A DNA stretch of 64,000 nt from Phycisphaerae bacterium (GTDB taxonomy: Bacteria; Planctomycetota; Phycisphaerae; Phycisphaerales; SM1A02): NCBI GenBank assembly GCA_016873275.1, contig VGXO01000006.1, forward strand, positions 20,118 to 84,117. Direction: 5' to 3'. Below the pieces are notes generated by a model that searched no databases, was not told where the DNA came from, and worked only from the letters and a program-made list of their open reading frames with translations. A program made the position numbers and the translations under genes. This document shows positions 17,556-26,554 of this stretch, piece by piece. How positions within the stretch are numbered: the stretch's first letter is position 1; each line of letters starts with the position of its first letter.

Positions 17556-18251
17556 ATGCCGACCTCGCTGCTGATCCTCGCCCAGAACGACGCCGCCAAC
17601 GACACCGAGGACGTGATCCGTCAGGTCGACCTGCTGAGTCGACCTGACGAGCTCCTCAACCAACTGGTCGAGCTTCCCGCGATCGCCGGCGTCCTCGTGA
17701 TGATCGTCGGGCTGATCTGCGTGCTGCGTGGCTACCAGTGGCACCGCTGGATCGTGATCGTGCTGGCGCTGATGCTTGGTCTCGCGGTCGGTCGGATCAT
17801 GAGCCACGAGATGGGTCGCTCGACGGTGGTGGCGGTGGCGATGGGACTCCTCTTCGCGGCGATCGCGTCGCCCTTGCTTCGGTTCACCGTGGCGGTCTTC
17901 GCGGGGCTCTCCGGCGCCTTCCTCGGCGCGAACGTCTGGGCGATCGTGCAGGGTCCCGACTCCGCCAACGGCTGGGCGGGCGCCGCGATGGGATTCATCC
18001 TGCTCGCCCTCTCGAGCTTCCTCCTCTTCCGCCTCTCGATCATCCTCTTCACCGCCCTCGGCGGCGGTGCCATGCTCGTCCTCGGCGGCATCGCGTGCCT
18101 GCTGCACGTCGACTCGATCCAGCAGTCCGTCAGCGATCACCTGGCGCAGCATCAGCTGATCGTGCCGCTCCTCGTCGGCGTGACCACGGTCGCCGGGTTC
18201 GTCCTGCAGGAGAACCGGACCCGCGGCGGATCGACCGAGGACGCCGGCTGA
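17556..18251 (+). CDS. Small multi-pass membrane protein (DUF4203-like)
   Basis: This 231-residue protein has six or seven hydrophobic segments from about residue 45 onward (VLVMIVGLICVLRG, WIVIVLALMLGLAVGRIM, FTVAVFAGLSGAFLGANVW, IILFTALGGGAMLVLGGI) and an acidic N-terminal stretch. The start ATG 17556 is the first in the conserved part; an earlier ATG would run into the preceding gene. It follows the previous membrane protein by 34 bases and precedes lysA by 38. Function is unknown. Confidence 0.7.
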   Translation: MPTSLLILAQNDAANDTEDVIRQVDLLSRPDELLNQLVELPAIAGVLVMIVGLICVLRGYQWHRWIVIVLALMLGLAVGRIMSHEMGRSTVVAVAMGLLFAAIASPLLRFTVAVFAGLSGAFLGANVWAIVQGPDSANGWAGAAMGFILLALSSFLLFRLSIILFTALGGGAMLVLGGIACLLHVDSIQQSVSDHLAQHQLIVPLLVGVTTVAGFVLQENRTRGGSTEDAG

Positions 18252-18275
18252 TCCGGCGGCGTCCCGGCGGGTCCG

Positions 18276-18281
18276 TACCAT
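18276..18281 (+). promoter_or_regulatory. Possible -10 box for leaderless lysA
   Basis: TACCAT ends 8 bases before the lysA ATG at 18290. This spacing puts transcription initiation at or very near the start codon. No convincing -35 hexamer is seen 16-18 bases upstream, so the call rests on position and on the same arrangement at other genes here. Confidence 0.35.
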
Positions 18282-18289
18282 CCGCGGGC

Positions 18290-19618
18290 ATGGACCGCTT
18301 CGAGCACCGCGACGGATCGCTGCGCGCGGAGGAGGTGCCGCTCTCCGCGGTCGCGGAGGCGCACGGCACCCCGACCTTCGTCTACTCCGCCGCCACCTTC
18401 CGCGCCCACCTCCGACGCCTCCGCGAGGCGTTCGCGCCGCTTCGGCCGCAGCTCTGCTACTCGGTGAAGAGCTGCTCGAACCTCGCGATCCTCCGCCTCG
18501 CGGTCGAGGAGGGCGCGGGACTCGACCTCGTGAGCGGCGGCGAGCTGCACCGGGCGATCCTCGCCGGCGCGGATCCGTCGAGGTGCGTGCTCGCCGGCGT
18601 CGGGAAGACCGACCGCGAGATCGCCGGGGCGCTCGAGGCGGGCGTCGGCGTCTTCAACATCGAGAGCGCCGAGGAGCTCGCGAACGTCGCGCGGATCGCC
18701 GACGACCTCGGTCGCCCGGCGCGGGCGGCGCTTCGGATCAATCCCGAGGTCGAGCCGGGCACCCACCGCCACACCGCGACCGGACGACGCGCGACCAAGT
18801 TCGGCGTGGACCTCGCGACCGCGGTCGAGGTCTTTCGAGGGCATGACCGCCGCAGCCGCCTGCGGCTCTGCGGGCTGCACCTCCACATCGGCTCGCCGAT
18901 CGCGACGACCGCGCCCTACGTGGACGCGATCGACCGGGTGCTCGAGCTCCGCGACTCGCTGCGCCGCCACGGTCTCGGCGTCGAGGTGCTCGACCTCGGG
19001 GGCGGCTTCGCCGCGGACTACGTGACCGGTCAGGCGCCGCCCGCCTCGACCTACGCCGCGGCGATCGTCCCGCGGCTTCGCGCGGCGGTCGAGGAGGGGC
19101 TGGAGCTGATCCTCGAGCCGGGGCGGTCGATCGTGGCGAACTCGGGCGTCCTGCTCGTCCGGGTGACCTACACGAAGGAGTCCGGCGGTCGTCGCTTCGT
19201 GATCTGCGACGCGGGCATGAACGCCCTGCTGCGCCCGAGCCACTACGACGCCTTCCACTTCATCTGGCCCTGCGAGGTCCCGCCCGCGCTCGTGCCCTCC
19301 CGACGGGAGGAGCGTCCGGCGCTCCCCGGGCTCGAGGAGGTCGACGTGGTGGGACCGCTCTGCGAGACCGGCGACTACCTCGCGATCGCCCGGTCGCTGC
19401 CGCCCGTCGAGCGCGGCGACCTGCTCGCGGTCTACGCCGCGGGCGCCTACGGGATGAGCATGGCGAGCCGCTACAACTCCTCGCCCCTGCCGGCGGAGGT
19501 CCTCGTCGATGGCTCCTCCGCCCGGCTCGTGCGGCGCCGCGAGACCTACGACGACCTCGTCGCGCACGAGCTCGCCGTCCCGAGCCAGGCGACTCCCCTG
19601 CTCGGAGCCTTGCGATGA
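18290..19618 (+). CDS. lysA: Diaminopimelate decarboxylase
   Basis: LysA decarboxylates meso-diaminopimelate to L-lysine, the last step of lysine synthesis. The 442-residue protein has the PLP-binding Lys60 in CYSVKSCSN, the GLHLHIGSPI block, the GGGFAADY phosphate-binding region, EPGRSIVANSG, and the C-terminal GPLCETGDYLA with the active-site cysteine, followed by AAGAYGMSMASRYNS. The order is that of the alanine-racemase-like fold III decarboxylases. The GPLCE signature favours LysA over arginine or carboxynorspermidine decarboxylase. The start ATG 18290 gives the usual length. The stop overlaps the next gene by ATGA. Confidence 0.92.
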   Translation: MDRFEHRDGSLRAEEVPLSAVAEAHGTPTFVYSAATFRAHLRRLREAFAPLRPQLCYSVKSCSNLAILRLAVEEGAGLDLVSGGELHRAILAGADPSRCVLAGVGKTDREIAGALEAGVGVFNIESAEELANVARIADDLGRPARAALRINPEVEPGTHRHTATGRRATKFGVDLATAVEVFRGHDRRSRLRLCGLHLHIGSPIATTAPYVDAIDRVLELRDSLRRHGLGVEVLDLGGGFAADYVTGQAPPASTYAAAIVPRLRAAVEEGLELILEPGRSIVANSGVLLVRVTYTKESGGRRFVICDAGMNALLRPSHYDAFHFIWPCEVPPALVPSRREERPALPGLEEVDVVGPLCETGDYLAIARSLPPVERGDLLAVYAAGAYGMSMASRYNSSPLPAEVLVDGSSARLVRRRETYDDLVAHELAVPSQATPLLGALR

Positions 19619-19998
19619 GCGTGCTCTCCCTCGTCTCCGACCTGATGTTCGGCTCGAAGGTCGCCGCGACCGCCCGCGCGCACGGGCTCGAGGTCCGCGG
19701 CGCGCGATCGGTCGCCGGGATGCGCGACGCGGCAGGATCGCCCCGGCTCGTCGTGGTCGACCTCGAGGCGGAGGTTCCAGACGGCGATCCGATCGACGTG
19801 GTCCGCGACGCCCTCGCCCGCACGCCGCGACCTCGGGTCGTCGCCTTCGCGGGTCATCTCCTCGTCGACCGCCTCGAGGCGGCGCGGCAGGCGGGCGCCG
19901 ACCTCGTGATGACGCGGGGCGGATTCGCCTCGCGGCTCGAGTCGCTGATGCAGTCGATCGCCGCCGAGGCGCGGACGGGCTCAGCCGAAGAGGCGTGA
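19615..19998 (+). CDS. Degenerate response-regulator receiver-like protein
   Basis: The 127-residue protein has a CheY-like layout. Strand 3 is PRLVVVDLE, with an Asp at the phosphoacceptor position; helix 4 and strand 5 read RVVAFAGHL and GADLVMTRGGF. The acidic pocket normally after strand 1 (DD) is absent (LVSDLMFGSK) and the conserved Lys after strand 5 is Arg, so phosphorylation is uncertain. It is translationally coupled to lysA (ATGA), and its 3' end overlaps the convergent pgpA gene by 18 bases. A role as a protein-interaction module is inferred. Confidence 0.6.
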   Translation: MSVLSLVSDLMFGSKVAATARAHGLEVRGARSVAGMRDAAGSPRLVVVDLEAEVPDGDPIDVVRDALARTPRPRVVAFAGHLLVDRLEAARQAGADLVMTRGGFASRLESLMQSIAAEARTGSAEEA

Positions 19999-20490
19999 GC
20001 CAATCACCAGCAGCGACCACGCCACGACTCCGGCGGCGAGGTCGTCGGCAAGGATCCCCCACCCGCGCGGCAGGCGCTGCAGCGATCCGATCGGCGGCGG
20101 CTTGATCACGTCGAGCATGCGGAAGAGGAGGAAGGCGGCACCCGCGAGGAGCAGGTTGAAGGAGAGGGCTTGAGGCTCGGTCATCGACCGCCACGGGAGG
20201 AAGAGGAGCGCGATCGCCTGACCCGCGACCTCGTCGGCGACCACGCGACCAGGATCCTTGCCCCACGCCCGCTCGGCGTCGCGACCGAGCGCCACGCAGG
20301 CGATCGACGCGAGCAGGGCGAGCACGATCATCACCAGATCGACGACTCCTCGACCGGCGCCGAGCAGGACGAGTCCGAGCGCGACGGCGACCGGCGCGAT
20401 CGAGCCCGCCGTTCCGGGCGCGACGGGTGATCGACCGAGTCCGCCGGCCGTCAGGAGGGTCGCCCGCCAGCGATCGATCGAACCGCTCAC
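19981..20490 (-). CDS. pgpA: Phosphatidylglycerophosphatase A
   Basis: PgpA dephosphorylates phosphatidylglycerol phosphate to phosphatidylglycerol at the inner membrane. The 169-residue protein shows the family motifs GLGRSPVAPGTAGS, GKDPGRVVADEVAGQ, FLLFRMLDVIKPPPIG and GWGILADDLAAG, with about four membrane spans. It lies directly after pgsA, whose product makes its substrate, with an ATGA overlap. The two genes therefore encode consecutive steps. Confidence 0.92.
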   Translation of the reverse strand: MSGSIDRWRATLLTAGGLGRSPVAPGTAGSIAPVAVALGLVLLGAGRGVVDLVMIVLALLASIACVALGRDAERAWGKDPGRVVADEVAGQAIALLFLPWRSMTEPQALSFNLLLAGAAFLLFRMLDVIKPPPIGSLQRLPRGWGILADDLAAGVVAWSLLVIGSRLFG

Positions 20491-21137
20491 GACGCCCCCG
20501 GCGGCGCGACGCGGACCGCCCGCACGACGTAGGGGATCGCCGAGATCACCGTCGCGACCACCGTCGCCCAGGCGATCCCATCACGCGCGAGGATCCATCC
20601 CTCGCTCTCCGCAGGTCCGGCGTGCACCGCGACGAAGAGGCAGACCGGCGCCGCGACCGACTGCAGCAGCATCTTCACCTTGCCCACCGGATCCGCGGGG
20701 AACGGGACCCCGAGTCCCTCGAGCCAGCCCCGCAGGCTCGTGACGAGAAGCTCGCGGGCGAGCAGCACGACGGTCATCCACGCCGTCCACCCGGTGTCCA
20801 TGGGACCCCCGAGCGGACCGGCGGCGAAGGATGGCAGCGCGGCGAGGTAGGTGAACGCCCCGAGGACCATCACCTTGTCGACGCAGGCATCCATGACCCG
20901 CCCGAAGGCGGTCACGGCGTTCCACCGCCGCGCGAGCCATCCGTCGAGGATGTCCGTGAGCGCCGCGACGATGAAGAGCGCCACCGCGGCGTTGCCCCAC
21001 CGGGCAAGCGAGTCCGCGTCGTGGGCGGCAGGCAATCCCCAGCCGAGCACCACGAAGAAGACCGCCGTGATGGCGAGCCGGAGCAGCGTGAGGATGTTGG
21101 GCAGCTGCCGCCACCAGCCGGTCGGACTGCCGGGCAT
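20487..21137 (-). CDS. pgsA: CDP-diacylglycerol-glycerol-3-phosphate 3-phosphatidyltransferase
   Basis: PgsA makes phosphatidylglycerol phosphate from CDP-diacylglycerol and glycerol 3-phosphate. The 216-residue membrane protein has the complete CDP-alcohol phosphotransferase motif DGx2ARx8Gx3Dx3D (DGWLAR...GRVMDACVDK) at about residues 63-87, preceded by the typical LPNILTLLRL N terminus. About six hydrophobic segments are present. It begins at ATG 21137 and is divergent from nuoJ. pgpA follows with an ATGA overlap. Confidence 0.92.
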   Translation of the reverse strand: MPGSPTGWWRQLPNILTLLRLAITAVFFVVLGWGLPAAHDADSLARWGNAAVALFIVAALTDILDGWLARRWNAVTAFGRVMDACVDKVMVLGAFTYLAALPSFAAGPLGGPMDTGWTAWMTVVLLARELLVTSLRGWLEGLGVPFPADPVGKVKMLLQSVAAPVCLFVAVHAGPAESEGWILARDGIAWATVVATVISAIPYVVRAVRVAPPGAS

Positions 21138-21155
21138 CGCCGGATGCTAACGCGG

Positions 21156-21184
21156 TTGCGGGCGCGGACGGCGGGCAATATCCT
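21156..21184 (+). promoter_or_regulatory. Sigma-70-type promoter for nuoJKLMN
   Basis: TTGCGG (21156-21161), a 17-base spacer and TATCCT (21179-21184) form a good promoter on the plus strand, in the 200-base region between divergent pgsA and nuoJ. It implies a leader of about 145 bases before the nuoJ ATG. Confidence 0.6.
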
Positions 21185-21337
21185 CCCCGCCGTTCTTCGG
21201 GCGAGGCGACGGATCGCCGCGGCCGAGGCTCGACGCACGGAGCGAGTGCCCTCCGCGCGTGCCCCGCGCCTGCGAGGTCCCTTCGTGATCGCCCGCACTC
21301 GCGCCCGTCGCTGCGTCGCTCGGAACCGCCTGGCCGC

Positions 21338-22336
21338 ATGATTCCCGTCAACACCCTCTACTTGGCGGCCGTGGCGGGCGCGGTGGCGCTGGTCTTCCTG
21401 CTCCGACCCGGGCGACGGACGATCCGGCTCGCGGCGGCAGTCGTCGCCATCGCCGCGGTCGGCGCGATGCTCGCGGCGGGACTCGAGAAGCTCACGCCGA
21501 AGGAGCCCGGTCGCGCCGTGCCGCTCGTCTTCGGGGCGATCGCCATCATCGCGGCGGTCCGGATGATCACCCTCTCGCGCCCGGTGCTCGCGGCGCTCCA
21601 CTTCGTCCTGGTGGTGGTCGCGTCCGCCGGCATGTTCCTGCTGCTGCAGGCCGAGTTCATGGCGTTCGCCCTGGTGATCGTCTACGCCGGCGCGATCCTG
21701 ATCACCTACCTCTTCGTGCTGATGCTCGCCCGGCAGTCGCCGGACGACGCCTCGGAAGGTCCCTACGACTACGACGCCCTCCCGAGGGAGCCGCTCGCGG
21801 CGTGCCTCGTCGGGCTCCTCATGGTCGCCTCGACCTCCGGCGCGATCGTCGCGGACGCGGAGTCGATCCGCGCCGCGGCGACCTCCCCGCAGGTCGCCGC
21901 GGAGTCGGTGCGGCGCGGCTTGCTCGATCTGCAGGCGATGCCTCGGCTCCTCGACGAGATGGCGGAGGAGCGATTTCCCGGCTCGACCGGCGTCGCCCGC
22001 GACGACCGGGGGCGACCGAAGATGCTCTTCGGCCCGACGGAAGAGCTCGTGCAGACCGCGACCGTGACGGTCGAGTTCCCCGACGGAGAAACGCCGGTCG
22101 AGTGGGTCCTCGGCGCCGCGGAGGTGCCCGGCAACACCCGCCTCGTCGGCATGCGCCTCGTCGCGGGCTTCCCGGTGAGCCTCGAGCTCGCCGGCGTGAT
22201 CCTCCTCATGGCGATGTACGGCGCGGTGGTGCTCGCCCGGCGACAGGTCGAGCTCGGCGAGGACGAGCGCCGCGAGGCGGCCGGTCTTCGCCGGCTCAGC
22301 GTCGACGAGCCCGAGACGAGCGGAGGCGCCCGATGA
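21338..22336 (+). CDS. nuoJ: NADH-quinone oxidoreductase subunit J (enlarged)
   Basis: NuoJ is a membrane subunit of complex I near the quinone site. The core RPVLAALHFVLVVVASAGMFLL and AFALVIVYAGAILITYLFVLML is clear at about residues 88-130. The protein is 332 residues, about twice the usual 160-200. It has two extra N-terminal hydrophobic segments (about 5-50) and a roughly 130-residue mostly soluble insertion (about 140-270, from SPDDASEGPYD to VPGNTRLVG) before the last membrane span (VSLELAGVILLMAMYGAVVLAR). It opens a five-gene cluster, each gene overlapping the next by ATGA. No nuoA-I genes are near. Confidence 0.9.
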   Translation: MIPVNTLYLAAVAGAVALVFLLRPGRRTIRLAAAVVAIAAVGAMLAAGLEKLTPKEPGRAVPLVFGAIAIIAAVRMITLSRPVLAALHFVLVVVASAGMFLLLQAEFMAFALVIVYAGAILITYLFVLMLARQSPDDASEGPYDYDALPREPLAACLVGLLMVASTSGAIVADAESIRAAATSPQVAAESVRRGLLDLQAMPRLLDEMAEERFPGSTGVARDDRGRPKMLFGPTEELVQTATVTVEFPDGETPVEWVLGAAEVPGNTRLVGMRLVAGFPVSLELAGVILLMAMYGAVVLARRQVELGEDERREAAGLRRLSVDEPETSGGAR

Positions 22337-22692
22337 CGGCGCCCGCCCTCGCCTCCGCCCCCGAGCTCGCGGCGTCGCTGCCCGCGCTTCCCAGCGCGGT
22401 CGGCGTCGTGCTGCTCGTGAGCGCGATCCTGATGGCGATCGGTCTGATCGGATTCCTCGTCCGCCGGAACATGATCCTGATGTTCCTCTCGACGGAGCTC
22501 ATGTTCCAGGCGGCGGCGCTCGCGTTCGTGGCGTTCGGACGGATGCACCTCGACCTGTCCGGTCAGGTCTTCGTCATCTTCATCCTGACGGTCGCCGCGG
22601 CGGAGGCAGCCCTCGCGCTGGCGCTGGTTGTGCTCCTCTACCGCCGTCGGGAGACCCTGTCCGCGGACGCCTGGGCGGAGCTGCACGAATGA
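22333..22692 (+). CDS. nuoK: NADH-quinone oxidoreductase subunit K
   Basis: The 119-residue NuoK has three membrane spans; the conserved charged residues of the family appear in MFLSTELMFQAAALAFVAF and FVIFILTVAAAEAALALALVVLLY (Glu in spans 2 and 3, which take part in proton pumping). About 20 extra residues precede the first span. The ATG overlaps the nuoJ stop (ATGA at 22333), and the nuoL ATG overlaps its own stop. Confidence 0.92.
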   Translation: MTAPALASAPELAASLPALPSAVGVVLLVSAILMAIGLIGFLVRRNMILMFLSTELMFQAAALAFVAFGRMHLDLSGQVFVIFILTVAAAEAALALALVVLLYRRRETLSADAWAELHE

Positions 22693-24941
22693 CCCTCCCC
22701 GCCTTGCTTGCCTCCGCGGAGATCCCGCCCTTCCAGGGCGTGCACGCCGCGACGAGCGCGCCGGAGCTCTCCTGGTCGGGGCTCCTGCTCCTCCTCCCGC
22801 TCGCCTCGATGGTGCTCTGCGCCCTCATGGCGATGTCGCGGACCCGCACCAAGCTCCCGGCGATCGTCACGTCCGTCTCCTTCCTCGGGATGTTCGTGAC
22901 GGTGCTCGGGCTCGCCTTCCGCGTGGGCGACACCCCCGTGGTCGTCCACCTCTTCGAGTGGATCAACTTCGGATGGACCGCCGCCACGCCCGGACCGGAG
23001 CGGGCGGGCGAGGAGCTCTGGCGGAGCATCACCGCGAACGTCGGCTTCTACGTCGACTCGCTGACGATCTTCTGGATGCTCTTCGTGACCGGGCTCGGCA
23101 CGCTCATCGCGGTCTACGCGAGCGAGTACATGGAGCAGGATCGGGGGGTCAGCTACTCCCGGTTCTTCTTCGGGATGAGCCTGTTCCTCCTCTCGATGAG
23201 CGCCCTGGTGATGGCGGACAACCTCGTCCTGCTCTACCTCGGCTGGGAGGGCGTCGGCCTCGCGAGCTATCTGCTCATCGGCTACTACTACAAGAAGCCG
23301 GCCGCCGTCGCCGCCGCGAAGAAGGCGTTCATCATGAACCGGATCGGGGATGCCGGGCTCGCCCTCGGCATCTTCCTGACGTGGGTGAACTACGGCACCG
23401 TCGAGTACGCCCCGCTCTTCGCGGCGCTGAGCGATCCGCCGAGCGGCAGCGGCTCGTGGATCCCCGCCGCGATTCCCTTCTGCCTCATGCTCGGCGCGTT
23501 CGGCAAGAGCGCCCAGGGCCCGCTCTTCACCTGGCTTCCCGACGCCATGGAGGGTCCGACGCCGGTCTCCGCGCTCATCCATGCCGCGACCATGGTGACG
23601 GCGGGCGTCTACCTGATCGCCCGCACCTTCCCGCTCTTCGCGGCGCACCCCGACTCGCTCGAGGTGGTCGCGTGGATCGGCGGCGGCACCGCGTTCCTCG
23701 CGGCGACGATCGCCCTCGCCCAACACGACATCAAGCGGGTGTTCGCGTACTCGACGCTCTCGCAGCTTGGCTACATGTTCCTCGGGCTCGGCGCGGTCTC
23801 GACCTTCGGCGCCGCCTACCACGTCTTCACGCATGCGTTCTTCAAGGCGGCGCTCTTCCTCACCGCCGGCGCCGTGATGCACGGGTTCGCGGGGCAGCTC
23901 GACCTCCGCAAGCTCTCGGGTCTGCGTCACCTGCCCGGCTGGAAGATCGTGTCGTGGGCGATGTTCGTGGGATGCCTGTGGCTGAGCGCGTTCCCCTTCA
24001 CCTCGGCGAACTTCTCGAAGGACGCGATCCTCGAGGCGGCGTTCATCATGGATACCCCGAGCTACCGCTTCCTCGGGTGGCTTGGTCTCTTCACCGCGGC
24101 GCTCACCGCGTACTACAGCTTCCGCGTCTGGTTCCGCGTCTGCTGCGGTCCGGTCTCCTACTCGCCGGGCGAGGAGGATCACGGCAGCGACGACCATCAC
24201 GGTCACGACCATGGCTCGCCGGGAGGCGCCGTCCGCGACCACGCCCATGAGCCGGCGACCTCCGCCCACCACGGCGACGGGCACGGCGGCGGCTTCCACC
24301 CGCACGCGCCGCGGCTGGCGATGAACCTGCCGATCATCCTCATCGCCTTGGGCGCGGTGCTCTCCGGCATCCCCGCGTACCAGAAGCTCGCCGGCGGCGA
24401 GAACTGGGCGCAGCAGATGGTGCTCCACTCGAGCGCCTACCAGGGCTCGGCGATGCCGCTCGCCCACGGCGACGCGGCGGTCGAGCACGTGGCGCATCCG
24501 ACGGTGCTCGGCATGAACCCTCACCTCGCGATGATGGTGATCGGCGGCGTCGCGGGAGTCCTCGGCATCGCGATCGCCTGGTGGTTCCACCTCGCCAACC
24601 GCCAGGCGGCGGCGAACCTCCGGTCGAGCCTGCTTGCCTCGCCCGCCACGCGGTGGCTTCCGATCCTGCTCGAGCGGAAGTGGTTCGTCGACGAGATCTA
24701 TCACGCGATCTTCGGCGTGCCCGCGTGGATCGCCTCGCACCTGCTCCACTGGTTCGACCGCCACGTCATCGACGGGCTGCTGGTGAACGGCGTGGGCCGC
24801 ATCCCGCCCTTCCTCGGTCGCGTCTTCCAGCCGCTCTACTCCGGTCGCCTGCAGGGCTACGCGGTGACCATGTCGATCAGCGTCGGAGTGATCCTGCTCT
24901 GGGCACTCTGGGCGTGGATCGTCGGGGAGGCGCCGCGATGA
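22689..24941 (+). CDS. nuoL: NADH-quinone oxidoreductase subunit L
   Basis: This antiporter-like, proton-pumping subunit has 750 residues. Typical stretches include [84 protein letters not shown] and [21 protein letters not shown], written here in discontinuous form. A His/Asp-rich loop (about residues 497-545, with DHHGHDHG and [11 protein letters not shown]) sits before the long C-terminal region that carries the lateral helix; it may be a metal-binding loop. Overlaps with nuoK and nuoM are ATGA. Confidence 0.94.
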   Translation: [750 protein letters not shown]

Positions 24942-26554
24942 CCCTCTGGGCGCTCCTGCTCGCTCCGCTCGCGACCGCCGCGGCGATCTGCCTCGCTCCC
25001 GCCCGGACCGCCAAGTGGATCGCCACCGTCGGCGCCTGCACGGCGACCGCGATCGCCGTGCTCGCGGCGCTCCAGTTCCCCCACTGGACGAGCGAGACCT
25101 TCTGGCCGGACGAGCGGGGTCCGGAGATCTTCGAGTCGCTCGGCGTCACCTTCGAGCTCGGGCTCGACGGCGTGAGCATGCTGATGGTGCTCATGACGGT
25201 GCTGCTCGTGGTGGTCTCGGTGATCGGGTCCTTCACCGCGGTCACCACCCGGGAGCGCGAGTACTACGCGTGGTTCATGGTCCTCGAGAGCTGCGTGCTG
25301 CTGGCGTTCATGGCGCGGGACGCGGTGCTCTTCTACCTCGGGTACGAGTTCACCCTGATCCCGATGTACTTCCTGATCGCCATCTGGGGCGGTCCGGACC
25401 GCCGACCCGCGGCGATCAAGTTCTTCATCTTCACCTTCCTCGCCTCGGTGGTGATGCTCGTCGGGATCGTCTACGTCGCGAGCCGCCGCGCCGAGCACGT
25501 CGGGAGCTGGAGCTTCCTGATTCCCGACCTGATCTCCTATGCCTCGACCCAGCTGACGGCGCAGGAGCAGTTCTGGACCTTCCTCGCGCTCATGATCGCC
25601 TTCGCGGTCAAGACGCCGTTCTTCCCGGTGCACAGCTGGCTCCCCCTCGCCCACGACCAGGCGCCGACCGCGGGCAGCGTGATCCTCGCGGGCGCGCTCC
25701 TCAAGCTCGGCACCTACGGCGCGTTCCGCATCGGTCTGCCGATGGCGCCGCTCGGAGGCGCGGAGCTGAGCCAGTTCTTCGCGGTGATCGCGATCCTCGG
25801 CATCATCGCCGCGGCGATGATCTGCTGGGTCCAGAAGGACGTGAAGAAGCTCGTCGCCTACAGCTCGGTGAGCCACATGGGCATGCTGATGCTGGGCATG
25901 TTCGCCTTGAACCCCATCGGCGTGCAGGGCTCCCTCATCTACTTCGTGAACCACGGTCTCTCGACCGGCGGGCTCTTCCTGCTGATCGGGATGATCTACG
26001 AGCGTCATCACACCAAGGACATGGACCAGCTCGGCGGGCTCGCCCGGACCATGCCGGTCTGGTCGTCGTTCATGATCTTCTTCACGCTCTCGAGCGTCGG
26101 TCTGCCCGGTCTGAACGGCTTCATCGGCGAGGTGCTCTGCCTCTGGGGCTGCTTCACGTCGGAGCACGACGCGGTCTCCGGCTACCCCGGCATGCTTGGT
26201 CCCTGGTTCGGCATCATCGCGATCGTGGGATTGATCCTCGGTGCCCTCTACATGCTCCGCATGGTCGGAGCGATCGTGTGGGGCACGCCGAAGGAGCCGC
26301 ATCACCCGCATGACGGAGGCGACCACGGGACGAGGCTCCCGCGCGACATGTCCCCGCGGGAGATCGGGATCATGCTGCCGCTCGCGGCGTGCTGCCTGCT
26401 GATCGGTCTCTATCCGAAGCCGATCCTCGAGTCGATGGATCCGGCGGTGCGGGCGGCGCTCGTCCGCTATCCCGACGCCGTCGAGAAGGTCCTCGCGGAG
26501 CGCTCCGAGGCCGAGGCGGCAGAAGCCTCCGCGCAGGGAACCGTGACGCCATGA
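24938..26554 (+). CDS. nuoM: NADH-quinone oxidoreductase subunit M
   Basis: The 538-residue second antiporter-like subunit has the expected GLDGVSMLMVLMT, FYLGYEFTLIPMYFLIAIWGG, TPFFPVHSWLPLAHDQAPTAGSVILAG and QKDVKKLVAYSSVSHMGMLMLG segments. A His-containing loop near the end (PHHPHDGGDHG) resembles the one in nuoL. The start is ATG 24938, overlapping the nuoL stop; longer readings upstream are shadows of nuoL. nuoN follows with another ATGA overlap. Confidence 0.94.
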   Translation: MTLWALLLAPLATAAAICLAPARTAKWIATVGACTATAIAVLAALQFPHWTSETFWPDERGPEIFESLGVTFELGLDGVSMLMVLMTVLLVVVSVIGSFTAVTTREREYYAWFMVLESCVLLAFMARDAVLFYLGYEFTLIPMYFLIAIWGGPDRRPAAIKFFIFTFLASVVMLVGIVYVASRRAEHVGSWSFLIPDLISYASTQLTAQEQFWTFLALMIAFAVKTPFFPVHSWLPLAHDQAPTAGSVILAGALLKLGTYGAFRIGLPMAPLGGAELSQFFAVIAILGIIAAAMICWVQKDVKKLVAYSSVSHMGMLMLGMFALNPIGVQGSLIYFVNHGLSTGGLFLLIGMIYERHHTKDMDQLGGLARTMPVWSSFMIFFTLSSVGLPGLNGFIGEVLCLWGCFTSEHDAVSGYPGMLGPWFGIIAIVGLILGALYMLRMVGAIVWGTPKEPHHPHDGGDHGTRLPRDMSPREIGIMLPLAACCLLIGLYPKPILESMDPAVRAALVRYPDAVEKVLAERSEAEAAEASAQGTVTP

